Part shown: positions 27,001-41,600 of the stretch, piece by piece | Numbering within the stretch: the first letter of the stretch is position 1 | Layout of the letters: each line of letters starts with the position of its first letter | Assembly (NCBI GenBank): GCA_024760905.1 | Contig: CM045731.1 | Location: 50,266,501-50,330,500, forward strand | DNA from: Plotosus lineatus | Taxonomy: Eukaryota > Chordata > Actinopteri > Siluriformes > Plotosidae | DNA length: 64,000 nucleotides | Direction of reading: 5' to 3' | The notes under the pieces: generated by a model | The model's input: only the letters and a program-made list of their open reading frames with translations | Told to the model about the DNA's origin: nothing | Database searches by the model: none | Made by a program: the position numbers and the translations under genes

Positions 27001-30000
27001 CAGAGGTGAAAGAGTGGTCATTGGGGCAGACTTCAATGGACATGTTGGTGCAGGAAACAGAGGGGACGAGGAAGTGATGGGTAGGTTTGGTATCCAGGAC
27101 AGGAAACGCAGAAGGACAGATGTTGGTAGATTTTGCAAAAAGGATGGAAATGGCTGTGGTGAATACTTTCTTCCAGAAGAGAGAGGAGCATAGGTGACTT
27201 ATAAAAGTGGAGGTAGGAGCACACAGGTAGACTACATCTTGTGCAGGCGATGTAATTTAAAGGAAGTCAGTGACTGCAAAGTAGTAGCGAGTGAGAGTGT
27301 TGCCAAACAGCATAGGATGGTGGTGTGCAGGATGATGCTGATGGTGAGGAAGGTGAAGAAGGCAAAGGCAGAGCAGAAGACAAAGTGGTGGAAGTTGAAA
27401 AAGGAAGAGTGTCGGGCTGTCTTCAAGGAGGAGTTGAAACAGGCTTTGGGTGGTCAGGAAGTGCTTCCAGATGACTGGACAACTACAGCGAATGTGATCA
27501 GGGAGACAGGTAGGAGAATATTTGGTGTGTCATCTGGAAGGAAAGTAGATAAGGAGACTTGGTGGTGGAATGAGGAAGTGCAGGAGTGTGTACAAAGGAA
27601 GAGATTAGCTAAGAAGAAGTGGGACATTGACAAAACCGAAGAGAGTAAACAGGAGTACAGGGAGACACAGCGTAAGGCAAAGGTAGCAGTGTCAAAGGCC
27701 AAACAGAGTGCTTTGATGACTTGTATGCTCGGCTGGAAAGTAAGGAGGGAGAAAATGATTTATACAGGTTGGCACAGCAGAGAAATAGAGATGGGAAGGA
27801 CGTGCAGCAAGTTAGATTGATAAAGGACAGAGAGGAAATGTATTGACTGATGACAGAAGTGTGCTGGGAAGATGGAAAGAGTACTTTGAAGAGCTGATGA
27901 ATGAGGAAATGAGAGAGAAAAAGAGTAGAAGAGGTGACTGTTGAGGACCAGGAAGTAGCAAAAGATTAGTAAGGGTGAAGTGAGGAGGGCATTGAAGAGG
28001 ATGAAGAATGGAAAGGCAGTTGGTCCTGATGACATACCGGTGGAGGTATGGAAGTGTCTAGGAGAGGTAGCAGTAGATTTTCTGACAAGAACATTTAACA
28101 AGGTCTTAGAGAGTGAGAGGATGCCAGAGGAATGGAGGAGAAGTGTGTTGGTGCCCATTTTTAAGAACAAGGGAGACGTGGCAGACTTGTGGCAACTACG
28201 GAGGGACAAAGTTGATGAGCCATACGATGAAGTTATGGGAAAGAATAGTGGAAGCTAGACTAAGGGCAGAAGTCAGCATTTGTGAACAACAGTTTGGTTT
28301 CATGCCCAGAAAGAGCACCACAGATGCAGTGTTTGCCTTGAGGATGTTAATGGAGAAGTACAGAGAAGGTCAGATTGAGCTGCATTGTGCCTTTGTGGAT
28401 CTGGAGAAAGCATATGACAGGGTGCCGAGAAGAACTGTGGTATTGCATGAGGAAGTCTGGAGTGGCAGAGAAGTATGTTAGAGTGGTGCAGGACATGTAT
28501 GAGAGATGTAAGACAGTGGTGAGGTGTGCTGTCGGTGTGACAGAAGAGTTCAAGGTGGAGGTGGGACTGCATCAAGGGTCAGCTCTCAGCCCCTTCTTGT
28601 TCAAGCTATGGTGATGGACAGGCTGACAGACGAGGTTAGACAAGATTCCCCATGGACTATGATGTTTGCAGATGACATTGTAATCTGTAGTGAGAGCAGA
28701 GAACAAGTGCAGGAAAATCTAGAGAGGTGGAGGTATGCCCTGGAAAGGAGGGGAATGAAGATTAGCCTCAGTAAGACAGAGTACATGTGCATGAATGCCA
28801 AGGACCAAAGAGGGACGTGAGATTACAGGGAGCAGAGATAAGAAAGGTGGAGGATTTTAAGTACTTAGGCTCAACAATCCAGAGCAATGGCGCAGTGTGG
28901 AAAAAGAGGTCAAGAAGCGTGTGCAGGCAGGTTGGAATGGTTGGAGAAAAGTGTCCGTGTGATGTGTGATAGGAGGGTATCGGGCAAAATGAAAGGAAAA
29001 GTGTACAAACGGTGTTGGAGGCCAACGATGCTGTATGGGTTAGAAACAGTGGCCCTGGGGAAAAAGACAGGAGGCAGAGTTGGAGGTAGCAGAGATGAAA
29101 ATGTTGAGGTTCTCTTTGGGAGTAACGAGGATGGATAGGATTAGGAATGAGTACGTCAGAGGGACAGCACATGTAAGACGTTTTGGAGACAAAGTCAGAG
29201 AGGCTAGATTGAGATGGTTTGGACATGTACAGAGGAGGGATAGTGAGTATATTGGTAATAGGATGCTGAGGCTGGAACTACCAGGCAAAAGGCCTAGAGG
29301 AAGACCAAAGAGACGATTCATGGATGTGGTAAAGGAGGACATGAAGATCGTTGGTGTAAGAGAAGAAGATGCAAAGGATAGGGTGAGATGGAGGCAGATG
29401 ATTCGCTGTGGCGACCCCTGAAGGGAAAAGCCGAAAGGAAAAGAAGAAGAAGAAGAAGAAGAAGAAGAATACTGTATGAATGAGTAAGACTATCTATAGA
29501 ATGTGTTTAAGAAGCATATTTTAGCGCATGTAATGATACATAGTATTTTACTTCCGGTTAGTCATTCGCGCATTTAATATGATACATGGGGTTTTACTTC
29601 CGGGTACAGAACTCGCGGATTATCTTCATTCACGGGAGGGGCCGGAACCAAACCCCCACAAACATCGAGGGCCTACTGTACTCTCCGACCTGTCTCCCTG
29701 ATCACATTAGCTGTCGTTCTCCAGTCATCTGGAAGCACTTCCTGACCACTCAAAGTCTGTTTCAACTCCTCTCTGAGGGGACTCTGCATCACTTCATCTA
29801 ACTCACTCCAGAATCTCTCCTTCTCTTCTAGCTCACATCCTGCCGGTGGGGCATAAGCACTAACAACATTGAACATCCCACCTTCAGTTTCTAACTTGAG
29901 ACTCATCACTCTGTCTGACATGCTTCTCACTTCTAGAACATTTCTGACTAACTTCTTCGACCAACAGTAGTCCAGTTTCCACCAGCACCCCTGTTGGTTA

Positions 30001-31805
30001 ACAGCACTGATGGCAATCATTGTTGGCCCGGGCATCGACCGATCCGGTATGAAATTCTTATTGATGACTCACTCAATCAATCCATCCATCCATCCATCCA
30101 TAAAATATAATGCAATATAATATAATAATATAATATATAATATAATATAATATAATATAATATAATATAATATAATATAATAGGACCATCAGGAGCGAGA
30201 GGCTGCTTAGGTAAGAAGCTTGTCACATACCACGTCTCAAATGTTTAAAACAATAAATTTAAATTTTTACCAAAATTTGTTTTACTGTGCAAGAATGTTT
30301 TGCAAAAATGTAAATCTTGCTAAAGTAGTGCAATAAATAAACTAAATAAAATATTTAAATCAGTTTTTGTACTTTTTTTTATGAGAATTTTTTTTTTAAT
30401 CTTCATTAAAATCAGATTTTTTCCCCAACTCCTTTCACTCGTCTCTACAGGATCTACTACATTATCTTCCTACAACACATGAAACCTGATAACACACCTT
30501 AATTAAAATATATATATTTACAATCATTATTTAAAAAATGTTGATTATGCCCATCATGTAAACCTGGGAAATATGAGTATAATTCAGTGAACTTTTCCGT
30601 TACGTCCGCCAAGATAAATACTACGTATTTAACTTGATAATGTATCAGGACTGATAGGCTCATGAAAAATATGAACTTGCACTCATTCCTATTAAAAAAA
30701 TATGTCAGTGCATATCTAGTAATTTGGACAATCTATTAATTTTTATTAGTCATATGTATGGACAGAGGCCGGTTAAAGGCGCTGGGTTACCTGAACCAAA
30801 GGCCCAGCACATCCAAACTATCCCATTGGGGCCCTTGAGTTATGCGAGTCACTCTAGAAAGTCTGCAAAATGTAATACAATGTAAATGACTATGAAACAG
30901 TGGTTCGATGCAATAATCCTCTCTACATTGCATTACAGCAATCACCGAGAACGCATGGAAACACCACCATTTTTACCCCAAAGTGTCACAACAGTGTTCA
31001 CCTCCTGAAGACCTTATTTACAAACGGAGCATCTTGCATTCTGAGCATCTCAATGTACTGAAGAAAATATCACAAGTAACAAAGTACAAGTAAACATGCT
31101 GTTGTTAAAAAAAATAAATAAATAATAAATCCAATGACTTACCTTTACACAAAGGAATTTCTCCAGTCCACGTAAACTTTCCATGTTCATTGCATATTGC
31201 TCTTTCAGCACCTTTACGTTGAAACCCATCTTTACAAGATAAAGTGATTTTTTCGTTATAATTATACAAGACTTTGTTGTCTGAAAATTCTCCATTTGTT
31301 ACAGAGTCAGGTGCTGAACAAGTCACAACTGTGAAAGAAACAGTGGACAGAAGTTTAATCATACACTCCCCTTCTTACATTGCCAGGTTAGGCTGCAAAA
31401 TTCTATGGCAGAATTGAAAGTTGTACAAAACAGATTCCAAAAAAGTTGGGACACTATACAAATTGTGAATAAAAACTAAATGCTCTAGAGTGCCAAATTT
31501 GCCAAGAAAGAGCACCACAGATGCAGTGTTTGCTTTGAGGATATTAATAAAAAAGTACAGAGAAGGTCAGAGGGAGCTGCATTGCGCCTTTGTGGATCTG
31601 GAGAAGCATATGACAGGGTGTTGAGAGAGGAACTGTGGTATTGCATTAGGAAGTCTGGAGTGGCAGAGAAGTATGTTACAGTGGTACAGGACATGTATGA
31701 GAGATGTAAGACAGTGGTGAGGTGGGCGGTCGGTGTGACAGAAGAGTTCAAGGTGGAGGTGGGGCATCAAGGGTCAGCTCTGAGCCCCTTCTTGTTTGCT
31801 ATGGT

Positions 31806-31863
<58 letters not shown>

Positions 31864-32528
31864 TCCCCATAAAACATAATTTTCTACTAAATGAGCCTTA
31901 AAACTACACAAAAACATACCTTATTTTATGTATAATAAATGTGCTATTGTATTGTAATTAAAGAAATAAACTGTACTGTATAATAAAGTCGTTTTATTTT
32001 CCTTTGTAATGGTAGTTGATGGCTTGATGGAATGGAGTGGGAGGAGGAGGGAGGGAGGGACTTACTGTTTGGAAGGAGTGTTTGGAAACGCCTACTGTTT
32101 GGAAACACCCTTAGCCACACACGCACCCTTAATAGCTTCCTTGTTCTTAAGGATGGGAGCAATGGTAGACTTAGCGTACTGGGACGCTGAGTCACACAAA
32201 CGCACACCTCGTTCGTGTTTTTCAATGATCTCCACCTGTGGTGGGGTCTTTTTCGGTCCCATAATAGCAAAAGTACACTCAATATGGTCCAAAATGTCTA
32301 TCAAACACAAACCACTTCCGCACTCAAAGAAAGGGGTGTGACGAACTGTGACGCCGTGAGCGTGCGTCAGCTTCTCGTGGCCGCCACCGTGGCACTGTTC
32401 GACCACGTGGTTTGGTTCGTCCGCCGAAAACTAGTTCGTCAGCAGAGACTATATGCTCGCGAATTTAATGTTCTTGAGGCGAAAAGTTCGTGAGCTTAAG
32501 CGTTCGTCAGCGGAGGTTTTACTGTATG

Positions 32529-32611
<83 letters not shown>

Positions 32612-35600
32612 TATACATGTGTGTGTATGTGTATATAATGGTCCTTCTAAAAAAATTAGCATATTGTGATAAAGTTCATCATTTTCTGTAATGTACTGAA
32701 AAAAAAAAAACCTTTCATATATTTTAGATTCATTGCACACCAACTGAAACATTTCAGGTCTTTTATTGTTTTCATACTGATGATTTTGGCATACAGCTCA
32801 TGAAAACCCAAAATTCCTATCTCAGCATATCATGAAAAGGTAGGAGCTATTAACCTAATCATCTGAATCAACCAATTAACTCTAAAACACCTGCAAAAGA
32901 TTCCTGAGGCTTTTAAAAACTCCCAGCCTGGTTCATTACTCAAAACCGCAATCATGGGCAAGACTGCCGACCTGACTGCTGTCGAGAAGGCCATCATTGA
33001 CACCCTCAAGCAAGAGGGTAAGACACAGAAAGAAATCTCTGAGCGAATAGGCTGTTCCCAGGGTGCTGTATCAAAGCAGTGTCTTCCTCACACCGCCAAA
33101 CCCGGATAAATGCAGTGCGCATGTGTGAGCTACTGTGCAGATGCATTAATCACGAGCTCTTAAAAAAATGGCCATTTCTTTGGCTCAATATAGAGCCAAA
33201 ATAGGTACGTTTTGTCAACCTGACAGAAACAAGAGCCGAAATATACATGGAATAAAACTTTCGAAGTGTTATTTTTCACTGGGATTGCGTTTGATGTGCC
33301 TGATAACTGCTCTACTTGTCACCTGCGGTGATGTGGAGACCAACCCGGGACCTACCACACGACAGCACTCTAGCTATTGATGAGTCAGGTGCACTCGGCA
33401 TAAATGTAAGTGAAAAGCAGGATATGGATACCGATATTTTGAAATTACTGCTCGAAATGAAAACTGATTAAATCAATGAACAAGATCTTTGAAACCCTCA
33501 ACAATAAAGTTGATAAAATGGCATCAAATTTCAACAACAAGCTACTACAACTGCAAAATGAAAACAAAGAGTTAAAAATAAAACTATCAGCAATGGAAGA
33601 TAAGATCCAAGATGTTGAATCCAGAAGCCGAAGAGAAAATTTTCATGGTTATACATCAACCTCGTTGTTTCCACAAGTTAAGGATTTTGGAGTTGGCACT
33701 TGTGATGTCTCTGACCATTTTCCTATACATTGTTCCTTGAATATCGAGCAACTTGGTATGAATTGCACTGAACGTGCTACACCGGAACTATATCTCCCAA
33801 CACATTCCCAACCTGGTACACCCAACCAGAGAATGGACCAAATATATATGGGATAAAGAGCAATGTGACTTATTTATTTCTAATTTTAATGGACTATTTC
33901 ATCATTTTAGCAGCAAATTGTTTCAGTATATAGACACGAATATCAAACATTCACTAAAGGTTTTTACAAAACTGTACCACCAGGCTGCCAACCACAACAA
34001 AAGGATATTTTCAGGTTACCGTGACATTAATGTGAAATCACAGCCCCCATGGTGGGACCACGAACTGGATCACTTGAAGCATATAAAATATAAAGCACTC
34101 CGGGATCACAGAGATAATGGCTTAGATATAGCGCTGGGCGGATGAACTAAACTGTTACTTCAACAGGTTTGATTCTCCCCCCTCCCCCTCTGCACCCCTC
34201 CCCGTTCCCCTCCCCTCTTCACACGTCTCCAGACCAGCTGACACCTCCCCCTCCCCAGGCCAACTTCACTTGACTGCTACAGCCCGACAGACACATCCCC
34301 TCCCTCTGCAGCCCACACCAGCCCCCTCTCCCTCACATCAGACCAGGTCAGCAGACAGCTGAGGCGACTAAATCAGTGGAAATCTGAAGGACCTGATGGC
34401 ATCAGTCCCAGGTTGCTGAGGAGCTGCGGAGACCAGCTCTGTGTGGTACTATGCTACCTGTACAACCTCAGCCTCAGCCTGGAGAAGGTTCCGTCCTATG
34501 GAAGACCTCCTGTGTGGTTCCGGTTCCCAAAACAGCACAAGCGAAGGAACCAGCCCACTACAGACCTGTCGCCTGACCTCCCACCTCATTAAGACCATGG
34601 AAAGGCTCCTCCTTGAACACCTCCGCTCTATGGTGAGCCCTACCCTAGACCCGCTGCAGTTTGCCTACAGGCCCAACATCGGAGTAGAAGACGCCCGTCA
34701 TCTACCTTCTGCAGCGGGCACTAACCCACCTGGAGATCGCCGGCAGCGCTGTGAGGGTCATGTTCTTTGACTTCTCCAGCGCCTTCAACACCATCAGGCC
34801 AGCGGCGTCTGCGAGGAAGCTGGAGGCGTGGGAGTGGGACGGGCATCTTGCTGCCTGGATTATTGACTACCTTACCAACCGTCCACAGTGCGTGCGGCTG
34901 GGCTGTAAGTCAAAGGTGGTAGTTTGCAGCACGGGGGCACCGCAGGGCACCGTCCTCTCACCCTTCCTTTTCAATATCTATACCTCGGACTTCATATATA
35001 ACACAAACAGCTGCCACCTCCAGAAGTTCTCGGACGACTCCGCCATCGTGGGCCGTGTGTCTGAGGGGAACGAGCTGGAGTACCGGTCGGTCATCATTGA
35101 CTTCGTGGACTGGTGTGAGCGCAACCACCTGTGCTTGAACACCAGGAAGGCGAAGGAGATGGTGATCGACTTCAGGAGAAACACTCAAACACACACACAC
35201 ACACACTTACTAGTGAACATCCAGGGACAGGACATTGAGACAGTGGACAGTTTCAAGTACCTGGGTGTTCACCTTAACAATAAACTGGACTGGTCCCACA
35301 ACACCAACGCCCTGTACAAGAAGGGCCAGAGTCGCCTCCATCTTCTGAGGAGACTCAGGTCCTTCGGCGATGCAGAACCTCTGCTCAGGACTTTTTATGA
35401 CTCTGTGGTAGCCTCTGCAATCCTCTACGCTGCCATCTGCTGGGCCCCAGGCAGCACAGAGCGGGACAGAAAGAGACTGAACAAGCTGGTCAGGAGGGCC
35501 AGCTCTGTCCTCGGCTGCCCACTGGACTCTGTGGAGGAGGTGAGTGAGAGGAGGATAGTTGCAAAGCTCACATCCATCCTGTTCAACATCTATCACCCAC

Positions 35601-38600
35601 TGCACCAGACTGTAGAGGAGCTGAGTAGCTCCTTCAGTGGACGACTGAGGCATCCTCAGTGCAGGAAGGAGCGCTACCGCAGGTCGTTCATTCCCACCGC
35701 TATCAGACTGTACAACGCCACTTTGTAACTGTCTGTGAAAATACTGGTTATGTGCAATAAAAACCCCCGCGCACTTTAATCAACCACATCTACCCCACTG
35801 ACTGTGAACCATATCAACCCATCTCTGCCCTCAGATACATTACACTTTAATATAGGCCAGTCTATAAAGTTGCTCCATTCTTTTCTTTTATTGTTTATTA
35901 ATTTATACTATTTATGTATCTACTTATTTATTTACTTATATAATATATATGTACGTGTGTATGTTTGTATTTGTATCTATTTTTGCACCCCCTACTGATG
36001 GTACCTCAAGAGCCTGTAACAGTGAATTTCTCCATTGTGAGATTAATAAAGCTGTATCTTATCTTATCTTATAACAGTGTATAAATCATTACGAAAATCT
36101 TTCAAAACAAACTTCAATTCTAAACAAAGAGACTACTATACTGCACAGAAAGAAAAACTAGTGTCGACAAGAGATAACCCAAAGGAATTCTGGAAAACAC
36201 TAAAGCAGACTGGCTCTATTCGAATTTGTGACTTTGTGACTTCTCTAAAGATATTAGTTGTGAAGACTGGTTTACTCATTTCTCTCACCTTCTTAGAGAA
36301 AATTTTGATAATACATATATACATGATATGAACCCAGAGACTATACAACAGGATGAAGAGCTGGAAACCTTGAATAGTGACTTTACTAAAAATGAAGTTT
36401 TGGATCACATTGATAAACTTTCCAATAATAAGTCACCAGGACCAGATGGAATTGCAATTGAATTTATTATTGCTTATATTATGTCAGCAAGTATTTAAAA
36501 GTGCTGTTCAATAAGATTTTCTATGCAGGCACTTTTCCAGTTTCATGGGGGAAAAGCATTATTTGTCCTTTTTATGAATCAGGTGTTAAAGGTAATCCCA
36601 GTAATTATAGAGGCATATCTCTCAACAATCCAGAGCAATGGAGAGTGTGGAAAAGAGGTGAAGAAACTTGTGCAGGCAGGCTGGAATGGTTGGAGAAAAG
36701 TATCCGGTGTGATGTGCGATAGGAGAGTGTCAGCAAGAATGAAGGGAAAAGTGTACAAGATGGTGGTGAGGCCAGCGATGTTGTATGGCTTATAAACAGT
36801 GGCGCTGAGGAAAAGGCAGGAGGCAGAGCTGGAGGTAGCGGAGATGAAAATGTTGAGGTTCTCCCTGGGAGTAACGAGGATGGATAGGATCAGAAATGAG
36901 TATATCAGAGGGACAGCCCACGTAAGATGTTTTGGAGACAAAGTCAGAGAGGCTAGATTGAGATGGTTTGGACATGTACAGAGGAGGGATAGTGAGTATA
37001 TTGGCAGTAGGATGCTGAGGTTGGAACTACCAGGCAGAAGGCCTCGAGGAAGACCGAAGAAGAGATTTATGGATGTGGTGAAGGAAGACATGAAGGTTGT
37101 TGGAGTCAGAAAAGAAGATGCGGAGGACAGGGTGAGGTGGAGGCGGATGATTTGCTGTGGCGACCCCTGAAGGGAGCAGCCGAAAGTAAAAGAAGAAGAA
37201 GAAGATCTCTCATTGACTCAGTTTTGTAAGGTTTTTACTTGTATATATATATATACATACACACACACCATATATATATATATATATATATATGAAGTGC
37301 TCCACCGAAAAAGTTGGTGCTTGTCACACAGACCACTATTGAGATAAAGGCCAGAAAAGTAAAAATGGTCCATTTTTGCATAAACTATTAAAACAAGTAT
37401 TCTTGCTCACGTGAAATCGACTAACACTCACTAAAAATGTCTTTTCCCCCACTTTTTCAGGTGAGTACCCTCATAAAACTAGATAATAACAGTAACAAAA
37501 CATACTGGTTTTTACTGCAATTATTCACTGAGTTCGGTATAAGACACACTATAATCCATACACCAGAAGAACGGCCGTGAAGTAGTCTTTCCATATTGGA
37601 TACTGTTTTGAGACTGAAAAGAGCTTCCATGCCATTTCAGTGAATAAAATAAAGCTTATGAAGACGATATACTCGTAAACAATGCAGGCTAGTTGCTAAG
37701 GAAGATCTGAAACGAGCACACTGATTGGTCAGCTCAGGTTTGTGCATGCACAGTGCCCGTTACACATTAACTTCCGGTGTTTAGTGCATGCTGAATTTGT
37801 GTCTGACTTCCTCTTCAATAACAGTCATTAAGTTTATTTATAAGATTGTGAATACACAATTTCTGGAAAAGGAGAGTGAAATGTCATCTGTGATGTCTAG
37901 CAGCATTAGTATAGATGCTAAATTCAATGCAAGAATTGGGTTTTGAAGATGCTAGATTGCTTGACGTTCTTGAAGATTATTTCGCCGGTGAGTATTTTTC
38001 TCTGCATGCAAAATTTGATTGTGGAACTTTTTTGTTTATTTGATTTGTGTGTAATCTTGTCTGGACTGGACATGCTGTATCATGGGTTGTTTAGTTTTGT
38101 ACGAAAATTGGTCAAGACCTGAAAAATAGTTAAATGGTTCATTCCTTTGACAGATGAACAAACTGATGATGATGATGATGATGATGCCAACTGTGTTGAT
38201 CAAGATTTTGATTTGGATGTTGATGAAGAGGCATCTGTTATGTGTATCTAAAGTAAATATCACAGTACAAAATTAAAAAGTTTTTCTTAATCATTACAAT
38301 ATTTTACTACATTAATACTGCATTAATGAGTAAGACTATCGATAGAATGCGTTTAAGAAGCATATTTTAGCACATGTAATGATACATAGTATTTTACTTC
38401 CAGTTGCTCATTCGCGCATGTAATATGTACATGGGGTTTTACTTCCGGGGACAGAACTCGCGGATTATCTTCATTCGCGGGAGGGGCCGGAACCAAACCC
38501 CCGCAAACATCGAGCGCCTACTGTCCTCTCCTATCTGTCTCCCTGATCACATTAGCCGTAGTTCTCCAGTCATCTGGAGATCTGGCATTTCAGGTGGCGG

Positions 38601-41600
38601 GGTGGAAAAATCTTCCACCAACAGAAGTAAGGCGCCTCCTTCCCTCCGCTAGCCTGTGGGAGATCCTTGGGCAAGATCGAGCCCCCACTTAGCCCCCAGT
38701 GCCAGGGTTTCGGTGAAGTCACGGAGATTGCATGGCACGAGTTTTTTCCTGTTGCCTTGCAGGTTGGCCTTGAATGGCTAAGGCTAAGGGAGTAAACCCC
38801 GACAGAAAATCCGGAGTGGAGCCCCATAGGCGGTTAGAAACCGTATCTCGTCCCTTTCCAGCAACTCCTGCACCCTCGATGAGTCTCCAACTGTCATGAC
38901 CCTGTCTTGCCGTGGGATCTGGCTCATCAGGACTAGAGAGTGAGGCTGGTGCTGCGCAAGCCTCCTTCACTTTAATCCAAGTTCAGCACAAGTCATGGCA
39001 ACACCACCATGGACAACCCTTTACCCTCAAAGTCCTGTGGCGATGGGGGAATGGCGAAGCAGCAGGTGCGGAATCACTGGAAGCTGTAGCTGCAATCCTG
39101 CACACAGGCGGCTCAGGCCATATGGTCGTTCTTCTCTGATTGGGACAGCAGGGAAGTTCGGCAGCCCCCTGAGCAACCAGGCAGCCCTATTTAGGATAGC
39201 TCTGCCTGCCTCCGTAGTCTGAGGACAGTGCTAGAAAAGGTGCTCTAAACATAGCCTGTTCCACAACCACCTTGCCAGCATACCGCGGCTGGCGGGTTCC
39301 CATCTTGCGGTCGAAATCACAAAAAAATATCCAAGAAAATATTCAAGCTCATCCTTGCGTAATGGAACGTTAGAACTCTTCTCGACTCAACCACCTGTAA
39401 CTCGGGGAGACCAGAAAGACGTACGGCTCTCGTAGCCAGAGAACTCGCCCGCTACAATGTCGACATCGCAGCCCTCAGCGAAACACGCTTTCCCAACAAA
39501 GGCCAGCTCAGTGAGATTGGAGGCGGCTACACCTTTTTTTGGAGCGGCCACAGCAATGAAGAGCGACGTGAGGCTGGTGTCGGATTTGTGATTAAAGACC
39601 ATCTCGTACGAAAACTTGATTGTATACCAGAAGGCATCAACGATCGCCTCATGAAACTCAAGTTCCCCCGGGACAGGGGGAGATCCGCAACCCTCATTAG
39701 CGCTTACGCTCCCACCATGACAAACTCTGAAGACACTAAGGAGGAGTTCTATGAAGAACTGGATGCTCTCATCTCCACTGTTCCGCAGTTTCACAAGCTC
39801 CTACTCCTTGGTGACTTTAACACTCGTGTAGGTCAAAACCACCAAGCATGGGAAGGAGTCCTCGGACCCCATGGAGTAGGGAAATGTAACAGTAATGGTC
39901 TCCTCAGAACATGTGCCACCCATGGCTTAGCCATCACCAACACCATGTTCCACCTTCCAACCTGTAATAAAACGTGGATGCACCCTCGATCTAAGCATTG
40001 GCATCTCATCGACTACGTCATTGTCAGAGCAAAGGATAGGCGAGATGTGCATGTGACTAAGGCAATGTGTGGTGCTGACTGTTGGACAGACCATCGTCTC
40101 ATCATTTCTAAGACTAATTTGCATATTCAGCCCAAGAGAAGACCTCAAGGCCAGACAGTTATGAAGAAGCTCAACATCAACAAGCTCAAGCTTCCTTCCG
40201 TTCAAGAAGAACTAGTAGCAAGTTTAGAAAGCCAGCTGACTGAGGCTACCGGAAACGACTGGGACTCTCTGAAGACATCTGTTCATTCTGTTGCCCTACA
40301 GGTGCTCGGACAAGCTACCAGGAACCACCAGGAATGGTTTGATGAAAATGTCAAAATCAGAGCTCTGCTGGAAGAAAAACGCCAACTCTTCAGAGCTCAT
40401 CAGAGTGATCCCAATTCGGTCTCAAAGAAAGACGCCTACGTCAGTAAGCGCAGACAGGTGCAGATAAATCTCCGCGCTATGCAAGACACATGGCTAAGTA
40501 ACAAAGCCGACGAGATTCAAGGCTTTGCAGATAGACACGACATGAAACGCTTCTACGATTCACTCAGGTGTGTATTCGGACCACCACCATCAGGCAATTC
40601 CCCTTTACTCAGCGCAGATGGAGCAACACTCATCACCGACAAAAACAAGATTGTAGAGAGATGGGCAGAAGACTTCAACGGCGTTCTAAATCGTCCGTCG
40701 TCCATCAATGACGAAGCTGTTCAACGCCTTCCCCAAGTGGAGATAAACCCAGACTTGGACATAACTCCATCAGAGGACAAGGTTGCCAAGGCAATCAAGC
40801 AGATGTTGACTGGGAAAGCCCCCAGCGCTGATGCCATCCTTGCTGAAGTGTTCAGGACAGGCAGCCCTTCTCTCCTACACAAACTTACAGTGCTATTTCA
40901 ATCGTTTTGGGAAAGTGAGACCCTCCCTCAAGATTTTAAAGATGCCACAATCGATCGTTCACATCTACAAAAGAAAGGGAAACAAGCGATCATGTGACAA
41001 CCACAGAGGGATATCACTTCTCTCTATCGCCGGCAAGATCTTTGCCCGAGTGCTCCTCAATCGTCTCCTGAAACATCTCGAGCAAGGTCATCTCCCCGAG
41101 AGCCAATGCGGATTCTGCGCAGGTCGAGGGACTATTGATATGATCTTTGCTGCCCGTCAGATTCAGGAGAAAAGTGTGGAACAAAGTCAAGATCTCTATA
41201 TCACTTTCGTAGATCTAACAAAAGCCTTCGACACTGTGAGCAGAGAGGGACTGTGGAAGATCATGTCGAAGCTTGGCTGCCCGGACAGGTTCATGAAGAT
41301 TGTCAGAATATTTCACGACGGAATGATGGCCCGTGTTCTTGACGATGGAAACGCCTCCGATACGTTTCACGTGTCAAATGGAGTTAAACAAGGCTGTGTC
41401 CTTGCCCCTACACTGTCCAGTTTGATGTTTTCGGCGATGCTGACCGATGCCTTTAGGGAGACTCCCCTAGGCATCCCCATCAAGTACAGGTGTGACGAAA
41501 AGCTGTTCAACCTCCGACGTCTGCAGGCCGTCACTAAAGTCAGCGACTGTGATTCGTGATCTGCTCTTTGCTGATGACTGTGCCCTCAGTGCCATCAATG

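Larger units (their letters stand above)
25325..29678. mobile_element. Pogo/Tigger-like element F, split by LINE G
   Basis: It starts CAGTAGGCTCTTGACTATTC, and the right end reads CAGTAGGCCCTCGATGTTTG on the minus strand. TA lies at both sides (25323-25324, 29679-29680), and the flanks rejoin LINE D. Removing LINE G leaves about 1.2 kb. Internally, 25525-25745 and 25940-26130 are inverted copies. Partial relatives lie at 38252-38523, 42513-42611 and 60354-60690. No intact transposase was found. Confidence 0.7.
33114..36621 (+). mobile_element. LINE L with 2A-like motif, split by Rex1-like LINE
   Basis: The parts are 33114-34136 and 36067-36621. In order they encode a 2A-like N-terminus, a coiled coil (33476-33640, [20 protein letters not shown]), the end of an endonuclease ([14 protein letters not shown]), the linker ([19 protein letters not shown], then [19 protein letters not shown]) and the RT start ([23 protein letters not shown]). 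Most of the endonuclease is deleted. An RTE-like LINE cuts off the rest. I place it loosely among L2/CR1/Crack-like LINEs. Confidence 0.7.
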
